A DNA stretch of 64,000 bases from Hevea brasiliensis. Lineage: Eukaryota > Streptophyta > Magnoliopsida > Malpighiales > Euphorbiaceae. The position numbers were made by a program, and so were the translations under genes. The stretch spans positions 50,135,043-50,199,042 of the forward strand of contig NC_079495.1 of assembly GCF_030052815.1 (NCBI RefSeq), written 5' to 3'. The notes under the pieces are model-generated. The model had not been told where the DNA came from. It ran no database searches and worked only from the letters and a program-made list of their open reading frames with translations. Of the stretch, positions 12,562 to 23,000 are shown piece by piece (positions within the stretch are counted from its first letter, which is position 1; every line of letters begins with the position of its first letter).

Positions 12562-12573
12562 GCTCTGATAGCA
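12562..12573 (-). other. Primer binding site (tRNA-iMet type)
   Basis: Minus-strand TGCTATCAGAGC matches the plant initiator-Met tRNA primer site TGGTATCAGAGC at 11 of 12 positions and lies 8 bases inside the 5' LTR end. Confidence 0.7.
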
Positions 12574-12581
12574 CTAAAACA

Positions 12582-15500
12582 TGTCACATCCTACCCCTCC
12601 GTAAGGCATAATATGATCCCGTAGTATACCTAATGAATTACCAACTTCATCTACTGATAACCTATTAAATACACTACAAGGGATTTTAAAACTTTTTTTA
12701 CTTCTTTTTATAGTGGTGAGCACTATTTACAGGTGTTAAAAAAAAATTTTTGAACTAAAGTGAAACAGTTAACACATTTAAATTATTAGGAATTTCTGTA
12801 AAAATTTTGGCAGAGTGCCATCTGTATTTTGAATAAACCAGTTCTTTAAAAACCTGTAAAAAGCACTTCAAATATATTTCTCAATCTCAAACTCTAACAT
12901 TTAATCAACTCAATATGTTACTCAACTCAAATCCACAGTAATTTTTCAGTATTTTTAAAGGCTGAGATAAAAGAAATATATCACAAATTTTACAAGCCAA
13001 AATAATTTACAACTTATTTTACAACTTCAATGTATAATTTTAAATTTACAACTGCTTAAAACCAAAAACACTATATACATACAGTGAACGTACATTATAA
13101 TACAAAATGCAAATTATGATATACTCAATAGACCTGATGAACTCTCAATGTAGTACTAGCAACCTAGTCTGCTGCCCTGTCAGTCTGTCTACCTGCGACA
13201 GCAATGAAAAGCTATTGCTGAGTAAAATTTACTCAGTGGTGCACAATAATAGTTTGAAATGCGATATATAAATCTTTTATTGACAATTCACAAATCAAAT
13301 AATTCACAACTCCATTTCACAATTTACAAAGTTCATATAACGCAAATTTGATCAAATATCTGAATAATATAGTTTTGCCAATCAATAACACAATTTGATC
13401 AAATAACTGAATAACATAGTGTTGCCAATTAATAACATAATTTGATCAAATAACTGAATAACACAGTTTAGGCCATGACACAATTTTTCTGCACATGCCG
13501 TGTTGTACACCACGACAAGACACACTCACCCCAATAATCGAAATCAATGAGGGAGGAAGCTAGCTAAATAATGAGTACTCATCCACACTCACCTCAGACT
13601 GGCAAGTCAAAGAGGGAGGAACATAATCACACTCACCCCAGACTGATAAGTCAAAGAGGGAGAAATATAATAACAGTCCAATGCCAAGTGTAAATCAAAA
13701 CAATTCCAAATCACAATATTTCATACAATTCCCAAATCACATTTTATCTCAAAATTTCCATTTGCAAAGTAGGCAACACAATAATTTTCAAATAAGATTC
13801 TCAAAGTCAAAACAATAAAAAATTATTCATAACTCATTTCTCCAAATAAATTTGCTTGTAAAAGCAGTGAATATAAAAGTATTGTGCACGGACACAATTT
13901 AAAACTATAATGTTCAATTAAATTTTTAAGTAAAAAATGAGAAGTCAAAATTATTGTGCACAAACACAATTTAAAATAATAACATACAAATAATCATAAT
14001 TTATTTCAATTGAAAAATTCAAAAGAAATAACTATTGTGCACAAACCTCTGATAACTGTCTCTTGCCTCTGACTCAGTGTTTTCTTCCCTTTCCTTGAGT
14101 CTTTGCTAACTGAGAAACACAATTTGAAGTGTTTCAGTACTCATTTAAACCATTTCTAATAATAAGGCTTAATACTTACTTTATTGAATTCTATTATTTC
14201 CTTAGTCAACCTAAGATGTTGACCCTCGATACAGTCTAGGTGAATTAGGTTCTAATGTTACCAATATGTCACATTTGTAGCCTTTTAGTATTGGTACATG
14301 TTACCAAATTCATTTCCATGTATATTGTGTTTTATTGCAATTTGTCGGATTCCGGTATACTAATTTGACCTAGCTGGACGACCTAGTTCCCTCGGTTTTC
14401 GGGTTTCGGTCAAAACTAAAAACTTGTAGATCTATGTCTTAATGCACGCGGGGCAAAATTTCAGGTAATTCTGAGTTTACTAGACCAAGTTATGGTCATT
14501 TTACTATTGCTGGTCAGAATGTACCAAAATTGGTCACTTTAGGTCAATTTTGGTTCGGCCAGTTTTTGGATCCGAAATTGTGCAAGCTATTGGGCTTGCT
14601 TATGGTCATTTCTGGGCTTTGGTGTCTTCATAAGACTTGTAGATATATGTATAAACTATTCATGATAAAAATTTCAGGTCAATTGGACCTGTTTTGAGTG
14701 AGTTATAGCCAAAACACTAAACTGCTGCCCAAATGGTCAATTTTCAGGCCTTAAATGCACTAATCCAGATTTGGTCATTTTTCAAGTTACCTTCCAAGAA
14801 AAATTTTGGTAAGCTTCCTTCATGAAAGTTGGCACATTTTGTGCCTAGTTTCACCTCCAATTGGCCTCATACCAATTGGAACCACACATTTAAGGTTCTA
14901 AGCCAAAACACACACTGCCCTATTGCAAATTGTCCATCACTCATCAAAGGACACATTTAACATTACCAAGTTACACACTCATGCCAATTCTGGTTTGTAC
15001 CATAACCTAAACACATTTTACTTCACATTATTGGTCATTTTGGCAGCTTATAATCACACTCAATATGCACCTTATAGTACATAATTTACCAAGTCCAATT
15101 TACACACAATTTAACTACATAACCTAGCTCATTTACTTGTCCAAACTCACACCTTCATACACATGTACAAGCTGCCATAACTAGTACCATAATTCAACCA
15201 TATAATTTCATAAACCAAACCATGAAATAACATATTTTGGTTCACCATTCAAGCTGCCGATTCGTACATCTCACTCAATTAACTTCCATGCTTCCAAAAT
15301 CAAGTGTACATTCACATATACTTAGTATACATCACCCAAATTAATTTCTACACATATAAACACTTCATCAACACTTTAATCTACCATTTACATACAAGGA
15401 TAAACTGTTCTTATAGAGTTTCCATGGCTGCCAAAAATATACATCTCCCTTAAAACATCAAACTCCTAAAATCCTTCCACAATTCATCTACCCATAACAT

Positions 15501-16414
15501 CCACACAAACTTTAATGAAGCAAGCATCAAAAATACCTACTTATCACTTTGGAAACTCTTCAAAACTTCACCAAAACTTGATCTTCTTGCTGCCTATCTA
15601 CTGCCTAAGGTGTATGAACAACTTTTAATGAAGGAAAGTGCAAGGAAAGAGGCTTGGATCATGCTTGCATGAAGCTTCAAAGTGGACGGCAATGGAGTTC
15701 TTCATTCTTCCATTTTCGGCTGGTTCTTGGGAGTTTGAGGAAGATGATAATCTGCTGTCCTAAATGAAGATTAAGTGGTCCACTTTAGTGAGTTAGTGGA
15801 GCACTATGTGAAGGTTAATTATTTATTTATTCTAAAGTTTCATTTTCCCTCATTTAACTCTCAATTTTTGCTATTTACATTAGGTACCACCAATTTAATT
15901 TTTCATGATATTTTCCAAGTGTAATATTATGTATTTTTAATAGAAATTTTGGTCAAAAGACAACTCGGGTGTCAAATGACCACAATGCCCCTGTTCGGGT
16001 TGCATTCCTTATTTTTCAATAACACCGAGTTTTGTCCGTTTTTCGATTTCTCACTTTTTCTTTGTACTAATTAATTAAATTTTCTTTGATATTTATAATG
16101 GTATTTATACTTCAATAAGTCTTTAATTATGTTATAAAAATATTTTTCAGGGTTCCCACGGTCCAAGGCTAGTCAATGGTCCATGCCGCGACTTCCCGGT
16201 GTGGTCACCCATCGCTAGGGTTCTCGGCTCGTTTAACTTGGTTACATTTCATTGCTATTATTTTTTCTTTGTTCTTCTCATATTTTCTTTTCTTGTATTT
16301 CATTATTTTATGTCTCCTCATCCATATCTAAGTGTAGTTCTAGGCATCCTAGCTGTCCGGACAACACTGGTCACCGGAACAGTAGAACGCACTACAGAAC
16401 ATTGGGGAGTTATA
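12582..16414 (-). repeat. 5' LTR of the gag-only element
   Basis: 3833 bp, collinear with 6212-10048. The terminus at 16414 has decayed from GGGGTGTTACA to GGGGAGTTATA (plus reading). Right of it is the target duplication GTGTT. Open frames at 16199-16545 lie across this end and are not genes. Confidence 0.88.
13195..13236 (-). other. LTR double stem-loop, gag-only element 5' LTR
   Basis: On the minus strand stem 1 CTGAGTAAA with TTTACTCAG (13218-13236) is perfect around one central base. Stem 2 GCAATAGC with GCTGTCGC (13195-13218) has one A-C mismatch relative to the 3' LTR copy. Confidence 0.6.
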
Positions 16415-16419
16415 GTGTT
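16415..16419. repeat. Target-site duplication GTGTT, right
   Basis: Identical to 6207-6211; marks the right edge of the gag-only element. Confidence 0.9.
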
Positions 16420-16700
16420 TTCCTTTTCAGGTTTGAAGAACTGTTTTATTCAAAATACAGATGGCACTCTGCCAAAATTTTTACAAAAATTATTAATACT
16501 TTAAATTTGTTATTTGGTTTCACTTCAGTAAAAGAAAATTTTTAACACCTGTCAATAGTGCTCACCACTTTGTAAAGAAGTAAGAAAAGGTTTAAAATCC
16601 CTTATAGTATATCTAATGTGTTATCAGTAGGTGAAGTACGGTAATTCATTAGGTGTACTATGGGATCATGTTCCATCTTACGGAGGAGTAGGGTGTGACA
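16420..16700 (+). mobile_element. Large LTR (copy D), second segment
   Basis: Continues LTR copy D after the inserted element: GGTTTGAAGAACTG, then the ATACAGATGGCACTCTGCC block, ending GTAGGGTGTGACA at 16700. The next base is copia gag-protease sequence, so D itself was inserted into a copia element. Confidence 0.8.
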
Positions 16701-18091
16701 TAAAGCTTCAACAGTTGAGCCATTGCCAATCCGGAGTCTAACATCTCGAGAATGCAAGTTGCTACTATTTGCTAGTTCCTGCATATCATTAGAAATGTGA
16801 GAACTGGCACCAGCATCTAAAACCCAAGCTGTAGATGAACTATGAGTATCATCAGAATCTAAATAACAAGATATGGACATACCTTCCGAAGGTGTATCCT
16901 TCTTGTCCTTCAGAGAAGCAAGATACTCTGGGCAGTTCCTTTTCCAGTGCTCATCCTTCTGGCAGTGGAAACACTTCCCTTTGCCTCCATCAGCTTTAGT
17001 CTTCCCTTTCTATTTAGCTATTTTCTTAAAAAGACCAGGAATCTGAGGTTTCTTTTTCTTATTACCCTTCTTCTTGTTGGACTTTCCAGCAGAAGAAGAT
17101 GCAATCAAAGCAACCTCTTTTCCTTTATTGCCCGGCATATTCTTTTGGGCAATAACTAGCATGTTGAGTAAACCAACTAAGGTGCATTCCTGTTTAGTTA
17201 TATGGAAATTTGTCACAAAATTCCCAAAAGACTCAAAAAGGGATTGAAGGATCAAATCCGTCTGTAGTTGGAAATCCATGTTGAAATTAAGATGTTCCAA
17301 CTGCTCAATCAGCCGAATCATCTTATGGACATGATCCCCAACATTTTGCCCCTCAGACATCCTCATGCGAAACAGCTGCCTAGATATCTCATTAGCATTC
17401 CTGCTGTGCTCACCATACAACTCTTGTAGGTGAAGGACCAATTTGATTAAAAGACCATAATCATTTTGGTTAATTACATGATACATTTACTAATTAATCT
17501 GATTATTTTCTGCAGTTAATTTTCTGATAATAATGAGCATAGAACAACCACCACCATCCAATATACTTACCAGCATACTTGATCGCAATAGGTTGATAGG
17601 ACCTAATCTGTCTGATTGGCTAAGAAATTTGAAACTTGTCTTGAACCTTGAACATATAGGATATGTTCTAGATTCAAATGTTCCTAGTCCCTTACCTCCT
17701 CAGAAATCCTCATGCGGAACAGCTGCCTAGATATCTCATACCTAGCATTCTTACTGTGCTCACCATACAACTTTTGTAGGTGAAGGAGGATCTCACTCGC
17801 ACTCTGCATGTTCTCATGTTGCTTTTGTAACTCATTACTCATGGAAGCAAGCATGTAACACTTAGCTCTCATATCATGCTCCTTCCACTTGTCCAAAGTT
17901 TCATGTTCCTCTTGAGTGGCCTCTGGAGGCAAGGGACAAAGAACATTTGAATCTACAACATATCTTATATGTTCAAAGTTCAGGACAAGTTTCAAATTTC
18001 TTAGCCAATCAGACAGATTAGGTCCTATCAACCTATTACGATCAAGTATGCTTGCAAGAATATTGGATGGTGGTGGTTGTTTTGTACTCAT
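16701..18091 (-). pseudogene. gag: Copia gag and start of protease, rearranged
   Basis: Minus-strand copia gag starting at the ATG at 18091 (MSTKQPPPSNILASILDRNR). It includes the LSDWLRNLKLVL and LYGEHSKNARYEISRQLF segments, a Lys-rich tract, a CCHC knuckle CFHCQKDEHWKRNC near 16950, and a protease start WVLDAGASSHI near 16830. The active-site triplet reads DAG rather than the usual DSG or DTG. A stop (TAG, about 17010) lies before the knuckle. The middle is rearranged: 17433-17698 is an inverted copy of the leader and gag start, and 17350-17435 repeats 17697-17790 directly. Copy D truncates it at 16700. It belongs to the copia element whose LTR is 18674-20809. Confidence 0.85.
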
Positions 18092-18195
18092 TATTATCAG
18101 AAAATTAACTGCAGAAAATAACCAGATTAATTAGTAAATGTATCATGTAATTAACCAAAATGATTATGGTCTTTTAATCAAATTGGTCCTCCCAC
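17433..18195. repeat. Inverted duplication within copia gag
   Basis: The arm 17433-17698 (plus reading: leader then MSIEQPPPSNILTSILDRNR) is the reverse complement of 17928-18195, with substitutions. A 229-bp spacer separates them. The gag start is therefore present on both strands, facing outward from a foldback. Confidence 0.85.
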
Positions 18196-18659
18196 CAACT
18201 TAGCGAATCCTACACTTCTAAAGTAGAAAATGGAAATCCTAGTTAGATAGATTTTTAGTGGGTGATTGAATTCTTATAATTCTATTGATCATCCTCAAGT
18301 ACATCCATTATTGGAATTACAATAAACTATAAGTGAGCAACTCCTTGCCCATCACATCTCATGTGAGGTTCAATCCTTTACCTAGCCCCTAATGCTCAAA
18401 ATCTCAGGTACATCCATTATTGACTTATCTTGCATTAGTTAAATTGATCCCATTGAGCCAGTAATTATACAAATAATTTTAATGTCCTCAGGTACATCCA
18501 ATATTGGCCACCAAACCATTTACATATTTACAACATCTCATGCTTAACAATTATTCTTAAGAAAATCTCTTAAATTAATTGCATCTTATGCAAGTATTTA
18601 AAATTTCTTAAAATAATTGCCTCAATGGAGGGCCTATGTTATAATTACTTTAATTATAG
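18092..18659 (-). other. Copia untranslated leader
   Basis: About 570 bp between the primer site and the gag start. It contains several short near-repeats of the phrase AGGTACATCCATTATTG (18297, 18409, 18489 region). No open frame of note. Confidence 0.55.
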
Positions 18660-18672
18660 CATTTCATACCAA
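18660..18672 (-). other. Degenerate primer binding site
   Basis: Just inside the LTR end, the minus strand reads TTGGTATGAAATGC. It shares TGGTAT and alternate bases with the iMet site TGGTATCAGAGC, so it looks like a decayed primer site. Confidence 0.45.
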
Positions 18673-18673
18673 T

Positions 18674-20809
18674 TGAAAGAGCGGAAGAGTGAAAAACACA
18701 AGTTTATACCATTGAATTCAAAAATTTTCACTTAGGGTCACATGCATCATGCAAGATTTATTTTTATCTATTTGATTTCAATGATAAACAACATATTAAA
18801 ACACTTTTAATATGTTTTTGGATCTGTATTTGCCATTTAAGATTTTAAAATTAATCAGATTAATTTTAGAACCCTAAATTAGATCAAGAACAAATATACT
18901 AACCTCTTGATGCATGTGCCTTTCGAATGCATCTTCAGGACACCAGATGTTATCTCTCTAGCTTATCCACACCAAGAACACCTATGGCAGCCCTTGAACA
19001 GCTTCTAAAGCTTTTTCTATTAATTAGAAAATCAAGTTCTGCCTTTTAAGATATTAAAGATATAAACAGGACACTAGAAATGATTTCTACTATTTTTAAT
19101 TCAAGAGATTACTTGCTAATCTCTTGGAATAGATGAGAGATGAAGAAGAAGCGAGGGAGAGCTTCAAAGTGGCGGCACAAAGGAGGAGTAGCTGCTGGTT
19201 GTATTTTTTCTCTTCATAACAACACTTATATAGCTAGGTTAACACATTAAACCCTTGCCACATGTCACCCTCTGATTGGTTCTAGGTTTAATTGACCCAA
19301 TCACATTGTGCCAAGTTTCAAACCTATATTTAACCTTATTTTTAATCATCTTACATGATTAGAAGACATTTGGCAAGCTTATGTGTAATGCCACGTGTCA
19401 CCATCTCATGGTGCCATGTGTCACCCTGTGATGATCAAAATGCCCCTGTGTCTTAATTTTGAGTTCTTAACCCAAAATAATTATTTCTCTTCTTCTAATT
19501 AATTTATATCAAATATAAATTAATTAATTAATCTTTATTAATTAATTTCTCATTAATTAAATTCATATTTAAACACTTTAAATATAAATTTAACTTATAC
19601 TGTACATCCAATAATCTAGATTTGATTTCAAGTCATGCTAAGGACTTTGCAATCTAATTGCAAACCAAACCTATTTAATTAATTAATTAAACTCTTTAAT
19701 TAATTAATTAAATCATATTTAATTAGGTGATAACTTGTATATGTGTGTGACTTACTAGGCTCATCACTAATTGGCAATGAGATATGATATCAACTCTTAA
19801 TATCATCAGAACTCTTTCTTACCATAAATGATTTCTCTAAATCATTTTATGCACCTCATAGACTATGGTTAACACCTAGCATAGCATGCCATGGCTACCC
19901 AATTAATAATAAAGTTTACCTTAAATGAACCTATAATCATATGTTACCATGCATTAGAATCTCTCTGTTACAAAATTCCAACTCAAGCTGGAGTCATGGT
20001 TTATGTCAAACCCCATTTGCTATGAATATTATGTTCTCTTTTAATTCCAGTTCTTGATTAAAAGATTTTCTCATCAGAAACTCTTTTCTGAATAAATCTA
20101 TCTATCCTGGCCAGGAACTTAAAACATCAAGAACAATTAAATGAACATAGGATTTTATCTCTATTTACTTAGAGGAACAGATTCCATCTTTTAGGATTTT
20201 ATCTCTATTTACTTAGAGGAACAGATTCCATCTTGATCAACACCTACCTCCATATATAACTAGTAGGAGCCAACACATGCCCATATACCCATACACGGTA
20301 TAAGTATGAAAGCAGTATCAAACTCAAACCACCTATATGCAAGATAACTATGCTATCTCAGGTCTAAAGATTATATGCACTGATATGATTTATGACAATG
20401 TATTGACAAGAGTAAACTCTATGTGCTTATCATAAGTATCACTGGTTCGGCCTACTTATCGTTTATAAGTGCCTATCATGTTTGTCATATGGCATGAGAC
20501 TCACCATTCCATCTTATTTATATCTTATATAAATAACTTGGGAATAAACATGAATACAATCTTTCTGGATAAGTCATGTCCTTATTATGAAGTATCCTCG
20601 ATTGTGAACCTATTTATGATACTTTGTACTAGAAATATTGTCACTCATATTCTTAACAACTTAAGAATAGAATTTCTAACAAAATATCAATGGACTTTTC
20701 TATTACACATAAATATATTATGTAAACGAAAAAGTAGAAATGCCTTTTATTAATAAAAACATGTACAAGATACATACTAAATGATATGCTCTAGGGCATA
20801 CTACTAACA
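18674..20809 (-). mobile_element. 5' LTR of copia element B, 2.1 kb
   Basis: 2136 bp. Minus-strand termini are TGTTAGTAGTATGCC at 20809 and GAAAGA..TTCA at 18674. A full second copy lies on the opposite strand at 30667-32760. The 42-bp length difference is explained by a 44-bp tandem duplication at 20148-20235. The internal region (16701-18673) follows on the minus strand; the matching 3' LTR is not in the window. Confidence 0.85.
20148..20235. repeat. 44-bp tandem duplication inside LTR
   Basis: TAGGATTTTATCTCTATTTA begins at 20148 and again at 20192; the unit ends in CAGATTCCATCTT. The solo LTR at 30667-32760 carries one copy only (near 31240-31285), so the duplication is private to this LTR. 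Confidence 0.9.
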
Positions 20810-22880
20810 GTTTTAACAAACTTGTGATCCAAAGGTTAAAAAATAAGAGCTTTAAAAAACTAGGGGCTAGGATTAAAAAGTACCAAATTTTGTTTTTGTT
20901 ACTTTTAATCTAATGGTCTAAACTTAACACATAAAAATTAAAGGTTAAGATTAAAAATTTTAATTTTCTTCTTTTTCTTTTATTTTAATTTAAGTTTAAA
21001 AGAATGTTGAATTAAAATCAAAATTAAAATAATAATAATAAAAAGTTTAAGTAAAGTTGAAAATTAAAGTTAAAATTAAAACCAAAAATTACAATATGAA
21101 ATGAAATTGAAAATTAGAATTAAAGTAAGACATTGAAAATAACAACTTGATTAATAAAATTGCATTTTTTATTATTCTTTGAATTTCTTTTAGTTTTTAT
21201 TTTTTTTTTTAGTTTTTTAAAAGGCCCGAACAAAATATGGTGTCTACAATGTATTAATGTGCTTGAAATGTGTTTTATTAATATATTTCCTTACCCCTGT
21301 AATTCGCTACTCACTAGGTTATATACTCATTCCCCTTCTTTTGTTTATCCCTTTAAGGGACATGAGTAAGACAATAATCAACAGAATTTTGGTTTATTAT
21401 GTTCCAAGGTTTGACGAAATCAAGTTTACATATTTTGTATCAATTTGTGGAGCTATTTTGGGGCATGTATAATTTTGGTTATTTTGGAATTATGCTTGCT
21501 ACAATATCTTTGTAATGAATGTACAATAAAGAGAAGTATATTTTTATTAGAAAATTATATGTTTTTCAAAGTAGCTTGCAGTGGCATAAAGGTATAAAAA
21601 GACTAGTTCACACAAATTCCAACTTTAAAGGGAATAATATAAATGAATGTAATGATAAACCATGCCCAAGCCTTATAAGATGAGCTCTATGAACTGAAAA
21701 TGGAATCTGTTAGTAAATTGGAAAATGATATATGAAAAGATATTTTATAAAGTATTGATGGATTTCACCAAATATATATTATAAAGATATAATATATCAT
21801 AATCAAAGGAACAGCTAAGTTCAGGCTTACTACAGGCTCTAGTGGCCCTATGCCTCCCAGTGCTATAATGCTGGTAACTATTCAGATTTGGGCTATTACT
21901 TTGTAAACCCAACCAGATCGGATCTTTGTTTTTCCAGCACAAGAATTATTTCAAGAAATCAAAATTTCACCAAATAAAAATCTAAAAAACATATATTGAA
22001 AAACTTAACAAAAATTCCAAAATAATTCTGAAAAATTCTTAACAAGAAGGAAAATTAATTTTGAGAAGAATAATATATTTATTATACTATTTAATATAAA
22101 GTTTAAATTAAAAGACTAAGTCGTAGGTTTTGCCAAATCTCAAAAACTAAATTATTTAGTTTTGAAAATATATGGACTAAATTATAAGTTTTGCCAAATC
22201 TCAAGGATTAAATTGTAATTTATCAAATTCTGATTTGGGAGTTGGCTAAAACTTCTTTGATTTTGAAAGTTTTGGTTTAATTATCCCAAATTTAAAGGTT
22301 TGGATAGAATGAGCAACAAATGCAAACGTTTGAATTTATTATATCGATAGGCCTATAAATATGAAGATAATTTTATAGTAATGTGATTTAATATTTTATC
22401 ATTTTAAAAATAAAAATTTATGTTTTATTAAATTAATATTTTAAATATTATTGATTACATTATTCTTTGAAGCCATTAACAACTTAATGTATAAGAAAAT
22501 TCATTGATAGTATTGGTCAATCAAGTCCAAAACGTTATTCTTTTTCCCATTCATAATAACTAATAGAATGATTTTGATATTTTAGCCGCAATTGCTCACA
22601 ATCTTAAAGGATGAGATATGTGATTTAAAATTAGAATGCCTACATATAATTGTCAATTAGAAAAATGTTTGATCTTTTCTGTCTAACAGGCTTCTCATTA
22701 TCCAAGATTATGCAAACATAATTAAGGAAGTAAATATTCCATTCACTTACTATCATTTCTAGAAATATCACATTCCTATTCCATAATAGAAAACATATAC
22801 ATCTTCCTTGTACCTGTTGATTTACTTTTATTAGTTAGGAATTTATATACCGAAGAATAATGTAATTGTACCTTTTTAAA

Positions 22881-23000
22881 TCATCTGTAATACCTTTAAA
22901 AAATTCCAATCAAAACGAGACTACCAATCAAAAATTGGGAGGAATTTCATTGTTCTGGCCAGAAAAGACAATCATCTGTAATACCTTTAAAAAATTCCAA
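22881..23000. repeat. Direct repeat, 29 bp, offset 91
   Basis: TCATCTGTAATACCTTTAAA and the following AAATTCCAA occur identically at 22881-22909 and 22972-23000. The sequence after each copy is also similar (AATCAAAAATT), so a segment of about 90 bp was duplicated in tandem and then diverged. Confidence 0.85.

Larger units (their letters stand above)
6212..16414 (-). mobile_element. Complete gag-only LTR retrotransposon with 3.8-kb LTRs
   Basis: A 10,203-bp element on the minus strand: 3' LTR 6212-10048, polypurine tract 10049-10065, spacer, gag 11091-12392, primer site 12562-12573, 5' LTR 12582-16414, target duplication GTGTT on both sides. The internal region is only 2.5 kb and holds a degenerate gag with a zinc knuckle but no protease, reverse transcriptase, RNase H or integrase. 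It therefore looks non-autonomous, dependent on enzymes from a related gypsy element. The size resembles LARD elements and the content resembles TR-GAG elements. The gag type and TGTAACACC termini suggest a Tekay/Del-like gypsy relative (inference). Confidence 0.88.

Noticed and set aside
16199..16545. Two overlapping frames of 101 and 97 codons
   Set aside because: They cross the LTR end and target duplication of the gag-only element and have no protein resemblance.
17533..17730. Plus-strand gag start as a separate gene
   Set aside because: It is the inverted copy of the gag start at 18091 and stops after 65 codons; it is part of the rearrangement, not a gene.
18360..18395. Possible tRNA gene (GAGGTTCAATCC)
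   Set aside because: No matching A-box, acceptor stem or anticodon arm could be folded; it lies in a copia leader.
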